Positions 24,938-33,242 of a DNA stretch of 41,631 nucleotides are shown here, in pieces. Source of the DNA: Methylobacterium variabile (GTDB lineage Bacteria; Pseudomonadota; Alphaproteobacteria; Rhizobiales; Beijerinckiaceae); NCBI RefSeq assembly GCF_001043975.1, contig NZ_LABY01000021.1:1-41631 (forward strand), read 5' to 3'. The position numbers and the translations under genes were made by a program. The notes beneath the pieces were generated by a model. That model was not told the DNA's origin, searched no databases, and saw only the letters and a program-made list of their open reading frames with translations. Numbering within the stretch: the stretch's first letter is position 1; each line of letters opens with the position of its first letter.

Positions 24938-26131
24938 TCATGGGGCGGCGCGCAGGGCCCGGCTCGCCGGGACGAGCAGGATGCCGCGGGATTCCAGGTC
25001 CCGCGACCAGCGGGCGATGCGGTCGATGGAGAGCGGCAGGGCGGTCGCCGAGCCCAGCGCGAAGCCCGACTTGCGCGCCGCCTCCTCCAGCCGGGCGAGC
25101 TCGCGGTCGATGGCGTCGGGGCGCGGCACCGCGTCGACCACGATCTCCGCCCGGGCCACCGGCGCCTTGACCTTGCGGCCGACCTCGCGGGCGAGCGAGC
25201 GGGGCGAGCTGCCGTCGTCGAGGAAGCCGAGGCCGCGGGCCCCGATCTCGCGCAGCACCGGCTCGAGGGCGGCCGCCTCGCCGGTGAGGCGCGCGCCCAT
25301 GAAGTTCATCACCCCGACGGCGCCCGGCACCCGGCCGAGCACGAAGGCGAGGCGGTCGAGGTTCTCGGCGGGCTTCGCGCCGGCCAGCAGGGTCTGGGGG
25401 CCGGGATCGTTGTCGGGATAGTCGAACGGCTCCATCGGCGCCTGCACCATCACCTCGTGACCGGCCTCGCGGGCGCGGGCGGCGCTGCGGGAGACGTCGG
25501 CGCCGTAGGGCGCGAAGGCGAGCGTGACGGCGGCGGGCAGGCGCTGCACCGCCTCCTGGGTCGCCGCCTGGCCGATGCCGAGGCCGGACACGACCAGGGC
25601 GATGCGCCCGGCCACAGCTCCGCCGCGCTCCAGGCCCGCGGCCTCGGGCCGGGCGTAGACGTCGAGAGGCCGGCTGCCGTCCGGCCCGATCCTGGGAAGG
25701 ACGCCGTAGCGGCCGCGCTCGCTCAGCCGCGGGTCGGGGGCGGGAGCGAGCTGGACCGGCCCGCTGCCGGGCACCCGGATCACCACCGAATCCGGCGCCG
25801 CGGTGCCGTCGGGCCGGCTCACCGCCACGCCGGAGGCGCGCTCGACCTCGCCGGCGCTGCGGCTCGCCGGGTCGGGGCGGGCCGGGACGGCCGGCTCCGG
25901 CGGGCCTGAGCTCGGCGCACGGACTTCGATGACCGCGACGGCGTGAGGCTCGCCCGCCAGCGGGTCGTCGTGGAGGGCGAGGAAGGCCACGAGGGCCGCG
26001 GCCCCGGCGCCGAGGGAGGCACCGAGGAGCACCCCGGGGCGCAGGGCGGCGCGCCAGCGCGCGGCACGGGCAGTCGCCTCGTCCCGCAGCCCGAGGGGAC
26101 GGGTCAGGATGGTGTCGGACGCGAGCGGCAC
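24938..26131 (-). CDS. Divergent polysaccharide deacetylase family protein
   Basis: 397-residue protein. A membrane anchor near residues 35-57 (RPGVLLGASLGAGAAALVAF) follows a short cytoplasmic N terminus; a Pro/Ser-rich stretch links to a C-terminal NodB-like barrel beginning GRIALVVSGLGIGQAATQEA, with EVMVQAPMEPFDYPDNDPGP, GVMNFMGARLTGEAAAL and LGFLDDGSSPRSLAREVG. This matches the divergent polysaccharide deacetylase family, found beside ctpA and envC in alphaproteobacteria; activity is not proven for the family. I choose the GTG at 26131 (VPLASDTILTRPLG) because the in-frame extension to 26323 runs through the ctpA terminator hairpin and looks non-coding. Confidence 0.88.
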   Translation of the reverse strand: MPLASDTILTRPLGLRDEATARAARWRAALRPGVLLGASLGAGAAALVAFLALHDDPLAGEPHAVAVIEVRAPSSGPPEPAVPARPDPASRSAGEVERASGVAVSRPDGTAAPDSVVIRVPGSGPVQLAPAPDPRLSERGRYGVLPRIGPDGSRPLDVYARPEAAGLERGGAVAGRIALVVSGLGIGQAATQEAVQRLPAAVTLAFAPYGADVSRSAARAREAGHEVMVQAPMEPFDYPDNDPGPQTLLAGAKPAENLDRLAFVLGRVPGAVGVMNFMGARLTGEAAALEPVLREIGARGLGFLDDGSSPRSLAREVGRKVKAPVARAEIVVDAVPRPDAIDRELARLEEAARKSGFALGSATALPLSIDRIARWSRDLESRGILLVPASRALRAAP

Positions 26132-26171
26132 AGGCGTGAGGTCCCGCGACCGTGTCGCTGCGAAGAAGCGG

Positions 26172-26213
26172 AAGGCCCGCAGCGCCGGTCTTTCAACCGG
26201 TATTGCGGGCCTT
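26172..26213 (-). terminator. Hairpin after ctpA
   Basis: Two-stage stem: outer AAGGCCCGCA (26172-26181) with TGCGGGCCTT (26204-26213), inner CCGGT (26185-26189) with ACCGG (26196-26200). It lies 72 bases past the ctpA stop and before the deacetylase gene. Only short T runs follow, so efficiency is uncertain. Confidence 0.6.
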
Positions 26214-26285
26214 CGTGGTAAACGCGGCGTTAAAGCGCGGCGGACTGCGCGCGCCGGCGCGAGCCGGTCAGTCCGGGTCCTCGAC

Positions 26286-27608
26286 CTAGTTGGGCACGTT
26301 CGACTTGGCGGTGTTGGCGGCACCCTTCTGCACGCCGTGCAGGAAGTCGACGGCGGCGGTCAGCTGCTTGTCCTTCGCCGGGTCCGGCGGGACGTAGGCC
26401 GACGAGCCGCCGCGCTCCTCGGTGTCCTTCTGCTTGAGGTGGCCCTTCAGGCCGGCCTCGCCCTTGGTCTCGTCCTTGCCCTTCAGCTCGTCGGGCACGT
26501 CCTGCAGCACCTCCTGGTCTGGCTCGATGCCCTTGGCCTGGATCGAGCGGCCGGACGGGGTGTAGTAGCGCGCGGTGGTGAGCCGCAGGGCGCCGTTGCC
26601 GCCGAGCGGGATGATCGACTGCACCGAGCCCTTGCCGAAGGAGCGGGTGCCGAGCACCGTCGCCCGCTTGTGGTCCTGCAGGGCGCCGGCGACGATCTCG
26701 GAGGCCGAGGCCGAGCCGCCATTGACCAGCACCACGATCGGCTTTCCCTTGGTCAGGTCGCCGGACTTGGCCGAGAAGCGCTGCGTCTCGTCCGGGTTGC
26801 GGCCGCGGGTAGAGACGATCTCGCCCCGGTCGAGGAAGGCGTCGGAGACCATCACGGCCTGGTCGAGCAGGCCGCCCGGGTTGTTGCGCAGGTCGATGAT
26901 GAAGCCCTTGAGCTTGTCGCCGGGCAGATCGTTCGAGATCTTGTCGACCGCGGCCTTCAGGCCGTCGAAGGTCTGCTCGTTGAACTGGGTCAGGCGGATG
27001 TAGCCGATGTCGCCGCCCTCGGTCCGCGAGCGCACCGGCTTGATCCGGATCAGGTCGCGGTTGAGCGTGACCTCGAGAGGCTCCTTGGCCTCCTTGCGGG
27101 TGATCTTCAGCTTCACCGGCGAATTGACCGGGCCGCGCATCTTGTCGACGGCCTGGTTGAGGGTCAGGCCCTGGACCTGGTCGTTGTCGATCTGGGTGAT
27201 GATGTCGTTGGCGAGCAGGCCGGCGCGGGCGGCGGGCGTGTCGTCGATCGGGGTGACGACCTTGATGAGGCCGTCCTCCATCGTGACCTCGATGCCCAGG
27301 CCGCCGAACTCGCCCTTGGTCTGGACCTGCATGTCACGGAAGCTCTTGGCGTCCATGTAGCTCGAATGCGGGTCGAGGGAGGTCAGCATGCCGTTGACGG
27401 CCGCCTCGATGAGCTTGGCCTCGTCGGGCTTCTCGACGTAGTCGGTGCGGATCTTCTCGAAGACGTCGCCGAACAGGCTGAGCTGACGGTAGGTCTCGGC
27501 CGAGGCAGCGACGGCGCTCGTGCTCGAGAGCAGGTGGGTCTGGGTCGCCACCGTGGCCGTCCCGGCGCCCAGGACGGCTCCGAACAGGACGAGGGAAACT
27601 TTGCGCAT
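26286..27608 (-). CDS. ctpA: Carboxy-terminal processing peptidase (S41 family)
   Basis: 440-residue periplasmic serine protease. Signal peptide/anchor MRKVSLVLFGAVLGAGTATV, a short helical domain, PDZ domain about 97-175 (GGLGIEVTMEDGLIKVVTPI), then the S41 core. The Ser-Lys-Gln catalytic set can be placed at Ser301 (NGGSASASEI), Lys326 (RSFGKGSVQ) and Gln330. A Lys/Asp-rich C-terminal extension follows. The start ATG at 27608 overlaps the envC stop as TAATG, implying translational coupling. Relatives trim or degrade envelope proteins including peptidoglycan hydrolases, which fits the neighbouring EnvC. Confidence 0.95.
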   Translation of the reverse strand: MRKVSLVLFGAVLGAGTATVATQTHLLSSTSAVAASAETYRQLSLFGDVFEKIRTDYVEKPDEAKLIEAAVNGMLTSLDPHSSYMDAKSFRDMQVQTKGEFGGLGIEVTMEDGLIKVVTPIDDTPAARAGLLANDIITQIDNDQVQGLTLNQAVDKMRGPVNSPVKLKITRKEAKEPLEVTLNRDLIRIKPVRSRTEGGDIGYIRLTQFNEQTFDGLKAAVDKISNDLPGDKLKGFIIDLRNNPGGLLDQAVMVSDAFLDRGEIVSTRGRNPDETQRFSAKSGDLTKGKPIVVLVNGGSASASEIVAGALQDHKRATVLGTRSFGKGSVQSIIPLGGNGALRLTTARYYTPSGRSIQAKGIEPDQEVLQDVPDELKGKDETKGEAGLKGHLKQKDTEERGGSSAYVPPDPAKDKQLTAAVDFLHGVQKGAANTAKSNVPN

Positions 27609-28942
27609 TATCCGCGAACCTTCTCGCTTGACCCTTTGGCCCACCAAGGATCCGGGTCGATGGAGCCACCGTCTTTTCGAAACTCGACGTACAGGACGGG
27701 ATCGTTCCGCCCGCCGGCTCCTGCCGAAGGTGCGGAGCCCGTGTCTCCCATCACGGCGACCGGCTCCCCCGCGAGCACGAACTGACCCACCTCGACGTTG
27801 ATCTGGTCCATGCCCGCCAGGAGCAGATAGTAGCCGTCGCCCGCGTTGATGATCAAGAGACGTCCGTAGGAGCGGAACGCCCCTGCGTAGGCCACCCAGC
27901 CGTCGGCCGGAGAGGAGACGACGCCGCGCGGCCGCGTCATGAGCGATATGCCGCGGCTGGTGCCGCCGGCGCCATCCGTGCTGCCGAAGCCGCGCACCAC
28001 CTCGCCGCTCACCGGCCGCGGCACCAGGCCGCGCACCTGGGCGAAGGGCACCTTGGGCGCGAGGCGGGCGGGGTCGCGCAGGGCGGCCGCCGCGAAGCGC
28101 TCGCGGGTCTCGCGGCTCTCGGCCTCCGCCGCCTCCCTGGCCGCCCCGGCGGCGCGGCGGGCCGCCGCGACGTCGCCATCGAGGCGATCGACCAGGTCCT
28201 TGAGGCTGCGGGCCTGGCCGGCGAGGCCGGCGGCGCGCTCACGCTCGGCGGAGAGCCCGGTCTCGGCCTCCCCGAGCCGGGACTGGCGGGCCACGATGAG
28301 GGCGGTGAGGCGCTGGCGCTCCACGGCCCAGCCCTTGACGTCGCCGCGCAGGGTCTCCTGGTCGGCGGCGATGAGGCCGCGCAGGCGCACGAGCTCGGCA
28401 AGGTCGCCTGCCAGGGTCTGGGCCTCGCCCTGCAGCTCGGGGACCACGGCGCCGAGCAGCATCGAGGTCCGGATCGCCGCCAGCACGTCCTCGGGCCGCA
28501 CCAGCACCGCCGGCGGCGGGCGCCGGCCCATGCGCTGGAGGGCCGCCAGCACCTCGGCGATGACGCCGCGGCGGGCCTCAAGGGAGCGGCGCAGGGCGGT
28601 CTCGCTGCCCGCCATGGTCTGGAGCCTGGCCTCGAGCTCGGAGATGCGGGTCTCGGCCTCCTGCGCCTTGCGGGCGGCGTCGATCAGGGCCTGGTTGAGG
28701 CGGGTGGCGTCGCCCTTGATCTCGGCCACCTCGCGCTCGAGCTTCGCCCGGGCCTCGGTGCTCGCCTGGAGAGCGCTCTCGATCGCCCGCAGGCTCTCGG
28801 CCCGCTGGTCCTTCTCGGCCTGGGCCTTCGCCACCGGATCGGGGGCGCCGGCCTCCTGAGCGCGGGCCTCCTGGGCACGGGCCGGGACGGCGCAGGCGAG
28901 GGCAGCGGCGGACAGGAGGGCGGGGAGGAGCGCTCGGGTCAC
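27608..28942 (-). CDS. envC: EnvC-like murein hydrolase activator
   Basis: 444-residue periplasmic protein. Signal peptide (MTRALLPALLSAAALACAVPARAQ, cleavage after ARA), long coiled coil about 30-125 and again 190-290, and a C-terminal LytM/M23 domain (GFGSTDGAGGTSRGISLM to the end). The metal-binding residues of active M23 enzymes are lost: the HxxxD motif reads as SRGIS and HxH as LYVEF. This is as expected for EnvC, which activates N-acetylmuramoyl-L-alanine amidases at the septum rather than cutting itself. Overlaps rlmH by four bases at its start and ctpA by one at its end, so the three are translationally coupled. Confidence 0.92.
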   Translation of the reverse strand: MTRALLPALLSAAALACAVPARAQEARAQEAGAPDPVAKAQAEKDQRAESLRAIESALQASTEARAKLEREVAEIKGDATRLNQALIDAARKAQEAETRISELEARLQTMAGSETALRRSLEARRGVIAEVLAALQRMGRRPPPAVLVRPEDVLAAIRTSMLLGAVVPELQGEAQTLAGDLAELVRLRGLIAADQETLRGDVKGWAVERQRLTALIVARQSRLGEAETGLSAERERAAGLAGQARSLKDLVDRLDGDVAAARRAAGAAREAAEAESRETRERFAAAALRDPARLAPKVPFAQVRGLVPRPVSGEVVRGFGSTDGAGGTSRGISLMTRPRGVVSSPADGWVAYAGAFRSYGRLLIINAGDGYYLLLAGMDQINVEVGQFVLAGEPVAVMGDTGSAPSAGAGGRNDPVLYVEFRKDGGSIDPDPWWAKGSSEKVRG

Positions 28943-29427
28943 GGGGCGCCGCGGTGATAGGGGTGGCCGGAGAGGATCGTCATGGCCCGGTAGAGCTGCT
29001 CCAGGGCCAGGACGCGGACGAGCCCGTGCGGCAGGGTGGCGGCCCCGAACGCGAAGATCAGGTCCGCCCGCGCCCGCACCGTAGGGTCGAGGCCGTCGGC
29101 GCCGCCAATCACGATGGCGAGACCGGGCCGGCCGCCGTCGCGCCAGGCCCCGACCTGGGCGGCGAGGTCCGGGCTCGTCACCGCGCGACCGCCCTCGTCG
29201 AGCACCAGGGCGGCGGCGCCCGCGGGGATCGCCGACAGGATCGCCGCGGCCTCCTCGGCGCAGCGGTCTGGCGCCCGCCGAGCCCGGCTCTCCGGGATCT
29301 CGGTCAGCTGCACGGCGGAGAAGCCGAGGCCTCGCCCGAGGGCGTCGGCGCGGCCGCGATACTCCTCGGCGAGGTCGCGCTCGGGGCCGCGCTTCAGGCG
29401 CCCCACCGCGACGAGGGCGAGTCGCAT
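28939..29427 (-). CDS. rlmH: 23S rRNA (pseudouridine1915-N3)-methyltransferase
   Basis: 162-residue SPOUT-fold methyltransferase that modifies pseudouridine 1915 of 23S rRNA in assembled 70S ribosomes. The trefoil-knot region is seen in LALDEGG-like ALVLDEGGRAVTSPDLAAQV, then GLAIVIGGADGLDPTVRARA and the terminal LVRVLALEQLYRAMTILSGH PYHR, all conserved. Normal length. Its stop overlaps the envC start by four bases and rsfS precedes it by 36 bases, the common rsfS-rlmH order. Confidence 0.96.
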   Translation of the reverse strand: MRLALVAVGRLKRGPERDLAEEYRGRADALGRGLGFSAVQLTEIPESRARRAPDRCAEEAAAILSAIPAGAAALVLDEGGRAVTSPDLAAQVGAWRDGGRPGLAIVIGGADGLDPTVRARADLIFAFGAATLPHGLVRVLALEQLYRAMTILSGHPYHRGAP

Positions 29428-29463
29428 GGCGGCGTGTCCGTCCTTGCGCTTCGTCCTGGGGCG

Positions 29464-29796
29464 TCAGCCGGCGAGGCGATCGGCCGGCCGGTCGGCGCCC
29501 CAGATCTTCTCGAGGTTGTAGAAGTGGCGCACCTCGGGCCGGAAGATGTGGACCAGGAGGTCACCGGCATCGATCAGCACCCAGTCGCAAGCCGGCAGGC
29601 CCTCGACCCGGGGATTGCCGAAGCCGCGGGTCTTCAGCTCCTGGATCACCTTGTCAGCGATCGAGCCGACGTGGCGCTGCGAGCGGCCGGAGGTGATGAT
29701 CATGGCGTCGGCGATCGAGGTCTTGCCGACGAGGTCGATCTCGACGGTCTCCTCGGCCTTCATGTCCTCGAGGCAGGCGAGGGCAACCGACCTCAT
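29464..29796 (-). CDS. rsfS: Ribosome silencing factor RsfS
   Basis: 110-residue protein that binds uL14 and blocks 50S-30S joining when nutrients are short. Core motifs EETVEIDLVGKTSIADAMII, TSGRSQRHVGSIADKVIQEL and CDWVLIDAGDLLVHIFRPEV are all present with the FYNLEKIWG ending. I use the ATG at 29796 (MRSVALACLEDMKAEE), preceded at eight bases by GAGG; the frame stays open upstream and a longer start cannot be excluded, though no ATG or GTG with a ribosome site is apparent. Next to rlmH as usual, but separated from nadD by the methyltransferase gene. Confidence 0.92.
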   Translation of the reverse strand: MRSVALACLEDMKAEETVEIDLVGKTSIADAMIITSGRSQRHVGSIADKVIQELKTRGFGNPRVEGLPACDWVLIDAGDLLVHIFRPEVRHFYNLEKIWGADRPADRLAG

Positions 29797-30253
29797 GTCC
29801 GCCGCCTCGGGCGCCTGCGCCTCGGGCTGCGCGGGAAGCTCGCCGTCGTGAGCTTCGTGAGAGATTGCTTCGTTCAGTGCCGACCCCTGTCGATGAGGCA
29901 CCCGCTGGCGCCACGAGACGATGCTGCCTGTGGCGCGCTCAGCGGCGCCGATGCCGTTCTCAAGGACAGTGGCGTGCCGGTGCGGGATTTTCAAGCTGGA
30001 CCCGTGCAAATCCCGGGCACGCGCCCGGTCGCCCGGGCCGCAGAGCAGCGCTGGGACTCGCCGTCCGGAGGGCTTGCGGGCGGTGAGCCCGCGCGGAGCG
30101 ACGAGGACGGCCGGCCAGTCTCCGGCGCACCGGGTCGGGTGCTCCGGATGGTCCGGTCGCCCCGTGCGGACCACGCGAGACGCCAGGCAAGGGCACCGCC
30201 ACTGCCTCCAGGTCACGGCTTCATGATAGGCTTCCTCACAGGGAGGAGGAATC
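29797..30253. other. Intergenic region between rsfS and the methyltransferase gene
   Basis: 457 bases between divergent genes. It should hold promoters for both. I can point only to an inverted repeat (CGGGATTT at 29983-29990, AAATCCCG at 30008-30015) and to the strong GGGAGGAGG ribosome site at 30240-30248. Short open frames here have no family resemblance. This is one border of the inserted methyltransferase segment. Confidence 0.5.
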
Positions 30254-31177
30254 ATGCCCGACGACGCCCCAAGCAGATCGCCGCACTCGCTGGAATATTT
30301 CGGGGAGGATCGGGATTATTTCTGGAACGATGACTACCTCGACCTGCTCGCGGCGCGGCTGAATTTCGCGCAGGTGCGGTCGGTCCTCGACGTCGGATGC
30401 GGCATCGGCCATTGGACGCGCCTCGTGGCGAAGCGCCTCGCCGACGGCGTCTCGGTGACGGGCATCGACCGCGAGACGGCCCACATCACCGAGTTTCGAC
30501 GGGCGATGGCGCCGCTCGCCGCACGGGGCATCACGGTCGCGGGCATCCGGGCGAACGCCTACGCCCTCCCCGTCCCCACCGGCACCGCCGACCTCGTGAC
30601 GTGTCAGACGCTGCTGCTTCACCTGCAGGACCCGTCCAGGGCGCTCGCCGAGATGGTGCGCGCGGCGCGTCCGGGCGGCCTCGTCCTCTGCGTCGAGCCG
30701 AACAACCTCGTCGCCCGGCTGCCCGTCACCTGCCTGATGCATGGCATGGAGGATGACGCGGTGGTCCGGCTCGCCGAATTCGCGTTTCGCCACACCATCG
30801 GGCGGACCCGCCGGGGCCTGGGCGACGAATGCATCGGCGAGCGCCTGCCCGGCCTGTTCGCCGCCGCCGGCCTCGGCGAGATCCGGGTGTGGCTCTGCGA
30901 CAAGGCCGCGGCCCTGTTCCCGCCCTACGACTCCCGCGAGCAGGCAGCCGCCTTCGGCGCGTCGTCGCGCTGGCGAAGGGAAGGTACGGGGCCCTTCGAC
31001 ATGGACGAGATGCGCAGGAACGTCCTTGCGGGAGGTGGCGACGCGGACTTCTTCGCGCGGGCGTGGTCGGACCATCTGCGGCTCGACGACATGACCGCGG
31101 CGGCGGCCGAGAACGGGACGTGGCACACGGCCGGCGGAGCCCTGCTCTACGTCGTCGCCGGCCGGAAGCCGGGATGA
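30254..31177 (+). CDS. Class I SAM-dependent methyltransferase
   Basis: 307-residue protein. Motif I VLDVGCGIGHWT at 44-55 binds SAM; the acidic end of strand 2 is VTGIDRE, motif IV is TADLVTCQTLLLHLQDPSRA and post-motif RAARPGGLVLCVEPNNL follows, as in Methyltransf_11/25-type enzymes. The C-terminal ~130 residues (RTRRGLGDECIGERLPGLFA, FFARAWSDHLRLDDM) form a helical cap that might set substrate choice. Substrate unknown. Strong ribosome site GGGAGGAGG. It lies on the opposite strand between rsfS and nadD, which are neighbours in many alphaproteobacteria, and is only 13 bases from the convergent nadD stop. Confidence 0.9.
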   Translation: MPDDAPSRSPHSLEYFGEDRDYFWNDDYLDLLAARLNFAQVRSVLDVGCGIGHWTRLVAKRLADGVSVTGIDRETAHITEFRRAMAPLAARGITVAGIRANAYALPVPTGTADLVTCQTLLLHLQDPSRALAEMVRAARPGGLVLCVEPNNLVARLPVTCLMHGMEDDAVVRLAEFAFRHTIGRTRRGLGDECIGERLPGLFAAAGLGEIRVWLCDKAAALFPPYDSREQAAAFGASSRWRREGTGPFDMDEMRRNVLAGGGDADFFARAWSDHLRLDDMTAAAAENGTWHTAGGALLYVVAGRKPG

Positions 31178-31190
31178 CCGCCGGGCGCCC

Positions 31191-31808
31191 TCACGACTGG
31201 ACCCCTGCCGGCGCCGCCTGGACCGCCCGCAGGGCCGTCGAGGACAGGCTGGAGCGCGGCCCGTGCAGGAAGACCCAGGCCGGCGGCGCCCGGTCGGCCA
31301 GGGTGGCGGCGGCGGCCTCGTCGATGCGGTCGCGCGCGAGCGCCCGGGCGGCGGGCGAGGCCATCGCCCGCAGGGTGTAGCCCGGCCGGTCGATCACCGC
31401 GAAGGGCATCCGGGCGGCGATCTCGCGCCAGCCGCGCCAGCGGTGGAACGTCGCCAGGCTGTCCGCCCCCATGATCCAGACGAAGCGGACGTCCGGGTGC
31501 CGGTCGGTCAGCCAGGTCAGGGTCTCGCGGGTGTAGCGGACGCCGAGGGCGGCCTCGAAGTCGGTGACGGCGATGCGCGGATCCGCGGCGACCGCCCGGG
31601 CGCCCTCGGCGCGGCGCACCGCCTCCGGCAGGTGGCTGCGGTCCTTGAGCGGGTTCCCCGGGCTCACCAGCCACCAAACCCGATCGAGGGCCAGGCGCCG
31701 CAGGGCCAGCCGGCTGACATGCCGGTGGCCGGCATGGGCCGGGTTGAACGAGCCGCCGTAGAGGCCGACGCGCAGGCCAGGCGCGAGGGGCGGAAGGCGC
31801 ACGATCAC
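31191..31808 (-). CDS. nadD: Nicotinate-nucleotide adenylyltransferase
   Basis: 205-residue enzyme joining nicotinate mononucleotide and ATP in NAD synthesis. The nucleotidyltransferase signature GGSFNPAHAGHRHVSRLA and the C-terminal SLSSTALR (ISSTxxR motif) are present, plus VWWLVSPGNPLK and FVWIMGADSLATFHRWRGW typical of NadD. Complete. Follows proA by 42 bases on the same strand; proA-nadD-rsfS is the ancestral-looking order, here broken by the methyltransferase. Confidence 0.96.
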   Translation of the reverse strand: MIVRLPPLAPGLRVGLYGGSFNPAHAGHRHVSRLALRRLALDRVWWLVSPGNPLKDRSHLPEAVRRAEGARAVAADPRIAVTDFEAALGVRYTRETLTWLTDRHPDVRFVWIMGADSLATFHRWRGWREIAARMPFAVIDRPGYTLRAMASPAARALARDRIDEAAAATLADRAPPAWVFLHGPRSSLSSTALRAVQAAPAGVQS

Positions 31809-31850
31809 GGGCGCACCGTTCCTGGTTCCTGCCGCCGCTCGCTCAGGCGA

Positions 31851-33161
31851 TCACGGCCGGACCTGCCCGGTGCCGCGGACCCGGTACTTGAAGGTGGTGA
31901 GCTGCTCGACGCCGACCGGGCCGCGGGCATGCATCCGCCCGGTGGCGATGCCGATCTCGGCCCCGAAGCCGAACTCGCCGCCGTCGGCGAACTGGGTCGA
32001 GGCGTTGTGGACGACGATCGCCGAATCGACCTCGCCGAGGAAACGCTCCGCCGCCGTCGCGTCCTCGGTCAGGATCGAATCGGTGTGGTGCGAGCCGTAA
32101 CCCTCGATGTGGTCGATGGCGGCGTCGAGGCCGTCCACCACCCGCACGGCGATGACCGCGTCGAGGTACTCGGTGCGCCAATCCTCCTCGGTCGCGGCCG
32201 TCACCCGCGGGTCGACCGCCCGCACCGCCTCGTCGCCGCGCACGGCGCAGCCGGCGTCGAGCAGGTCGGTCACCAGCGGGGCGAGGTGGGTGCCGGCGCA
32301 GGCGCGGTCGACCAGCAGGGTCTCGGCGGCGCCGCAGATGCCGGTGCGGCGCAGCTTGCTGTTGCGCACCACGGCGCGGGCCATGGCGAGGTCGGCGGCT
32401 GCGTGGACGAAGACGTGGCAGATCCCCTCGAGATGGGCGAAGACCGGCACCCGGGCCTCGTCCTGCACCCGGGCCACCAGGCCCTTGCCGCCGCGGGGCA
32501 CGATGACGTCGATGGCGCCGTCGAGGCCGGTCAGCATGGCGCCGACGGCCGCGCGGTCCCTGGTCGGCACGAGCTGGATCGCGTCCGCGGGCAGGCCGTG
32601 GCGGGTCAGCCCCTCGCTCATCGCGGTCGCGATCGCGGTGGCGCTGCGATGGCTCTCCGAGCCCGCGCGCAGGATCGCGGCGTTGCCGGCCTTGAGGCAG
32701 AGCGCGCCGGCATCCGCCGTGACGTTGGGGCGGCTCTCGAAGATGACGCCGACGACGCCGAGCGGCGTCGCCACCCGCTCGATCCGCAGGCCGTTCGGCC
32801 GCTCGTAGGTCGCGAGCGTGCGCCCGACGGGATCGGGCAGGCCGGCGATGCTCTCGACGGCCGCGGCGATCGCCTCCACCCGGGCAGGGCTCAGCGCCAG
32901 GCGGTCGAGCGTGGCGGCGGGCAGGCCCTTGGCGCGGGCCTCGGCGAGGTCCTCGGCGTTGGCCGCGAGGATGGCCGGGCCGGCGGCGCGCAGGGAGGCG
33001 GCGGCCTCGCGCAGGGCCGCATCCTTGGCCGGGCCTGGGACCAGCGCCATCCGACGGGCGGCGGCGCGGGCCTGCCTGCCGATCTCGCGCATCAGCGCGT
33101 CGACGTCCTCTTGGCGGGGCTCCTGGCGGGGCTTCAGGCTCAGCACGGACACGGTCGTCAC
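31851..33161 (-). CDS. proA: Glutamate-5-semialdehyde dehydrogenase (gamma-glutamyl phosphate reductase)
   Basis: 436-residue enzyme of proline synthesis, aldehyde dehydrogenase fold. Recognised from [55 protein letters not shown], the active-site Cys segment [17 protein letters not shown] and [20 protein letters not shown] at the end. The GTG at 33161 ([13 protein letters not shown]) is chosen over a TTG at 33236 that sits seven bases after the lepA stop. The Gln/Arg-rich N-terminal repeat RQEPRQE is unusual but harmless. Follows lepA by 81 bases. proB is not in the window. Confidence 0.95.
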   Translation of the reverse strand: MTTVSVLSLKPRQEPRQEDVDALMREIGRQARAAARRMALVPGPAKDAALREAAASLRAAGPAILAANAEDLAEARAKGLPAATLDRLALSPARVEAIAAAVESIAGLPDPVGRTLATYERPNGLRIERVATPLGVVGVIFESRPNVTADAGALCLKAGNAAILRAGSESHRSATAIATAMSEGLTRHGLPADAIQLVPTRDRAAVGAMLTGLDGAIDVIVPRGGKGLVARVQDEARVPVFAHLEGICHVFVHAAADLAMARAVVRNSKLRRTGICGAAETLLVDRACAGTHLAPLVTDLLDAGCAVRGDEAVRAVDPRVTAATEEDWRTEYLDAVIAVRVVDGLDAAIDHIEGYGSHHTDSILTEDATAAERFLGEVDSAIVVHNASTQFADGGEFGFGAEIGIATGRMHARGPVGVEQLTTFKYRVRGTGQVRP

Positions 33162-33242
33162 ATCCCGGCCGCCGCGATGCGGCGGCTCATCGTCTTGGGG
33201 GGCACCCTCATCGCACGCCGTGCCGGAGAGCGGCAAGCGGCG

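Noticed and set aside
26132..26323. N-terminal extension of the divergent polysaccharide deacetylase
   Set aside because: It would run through the ctpA terminator hairpin and into the end of ctpA, and its residues are Arg/Pro-rich and non-family.
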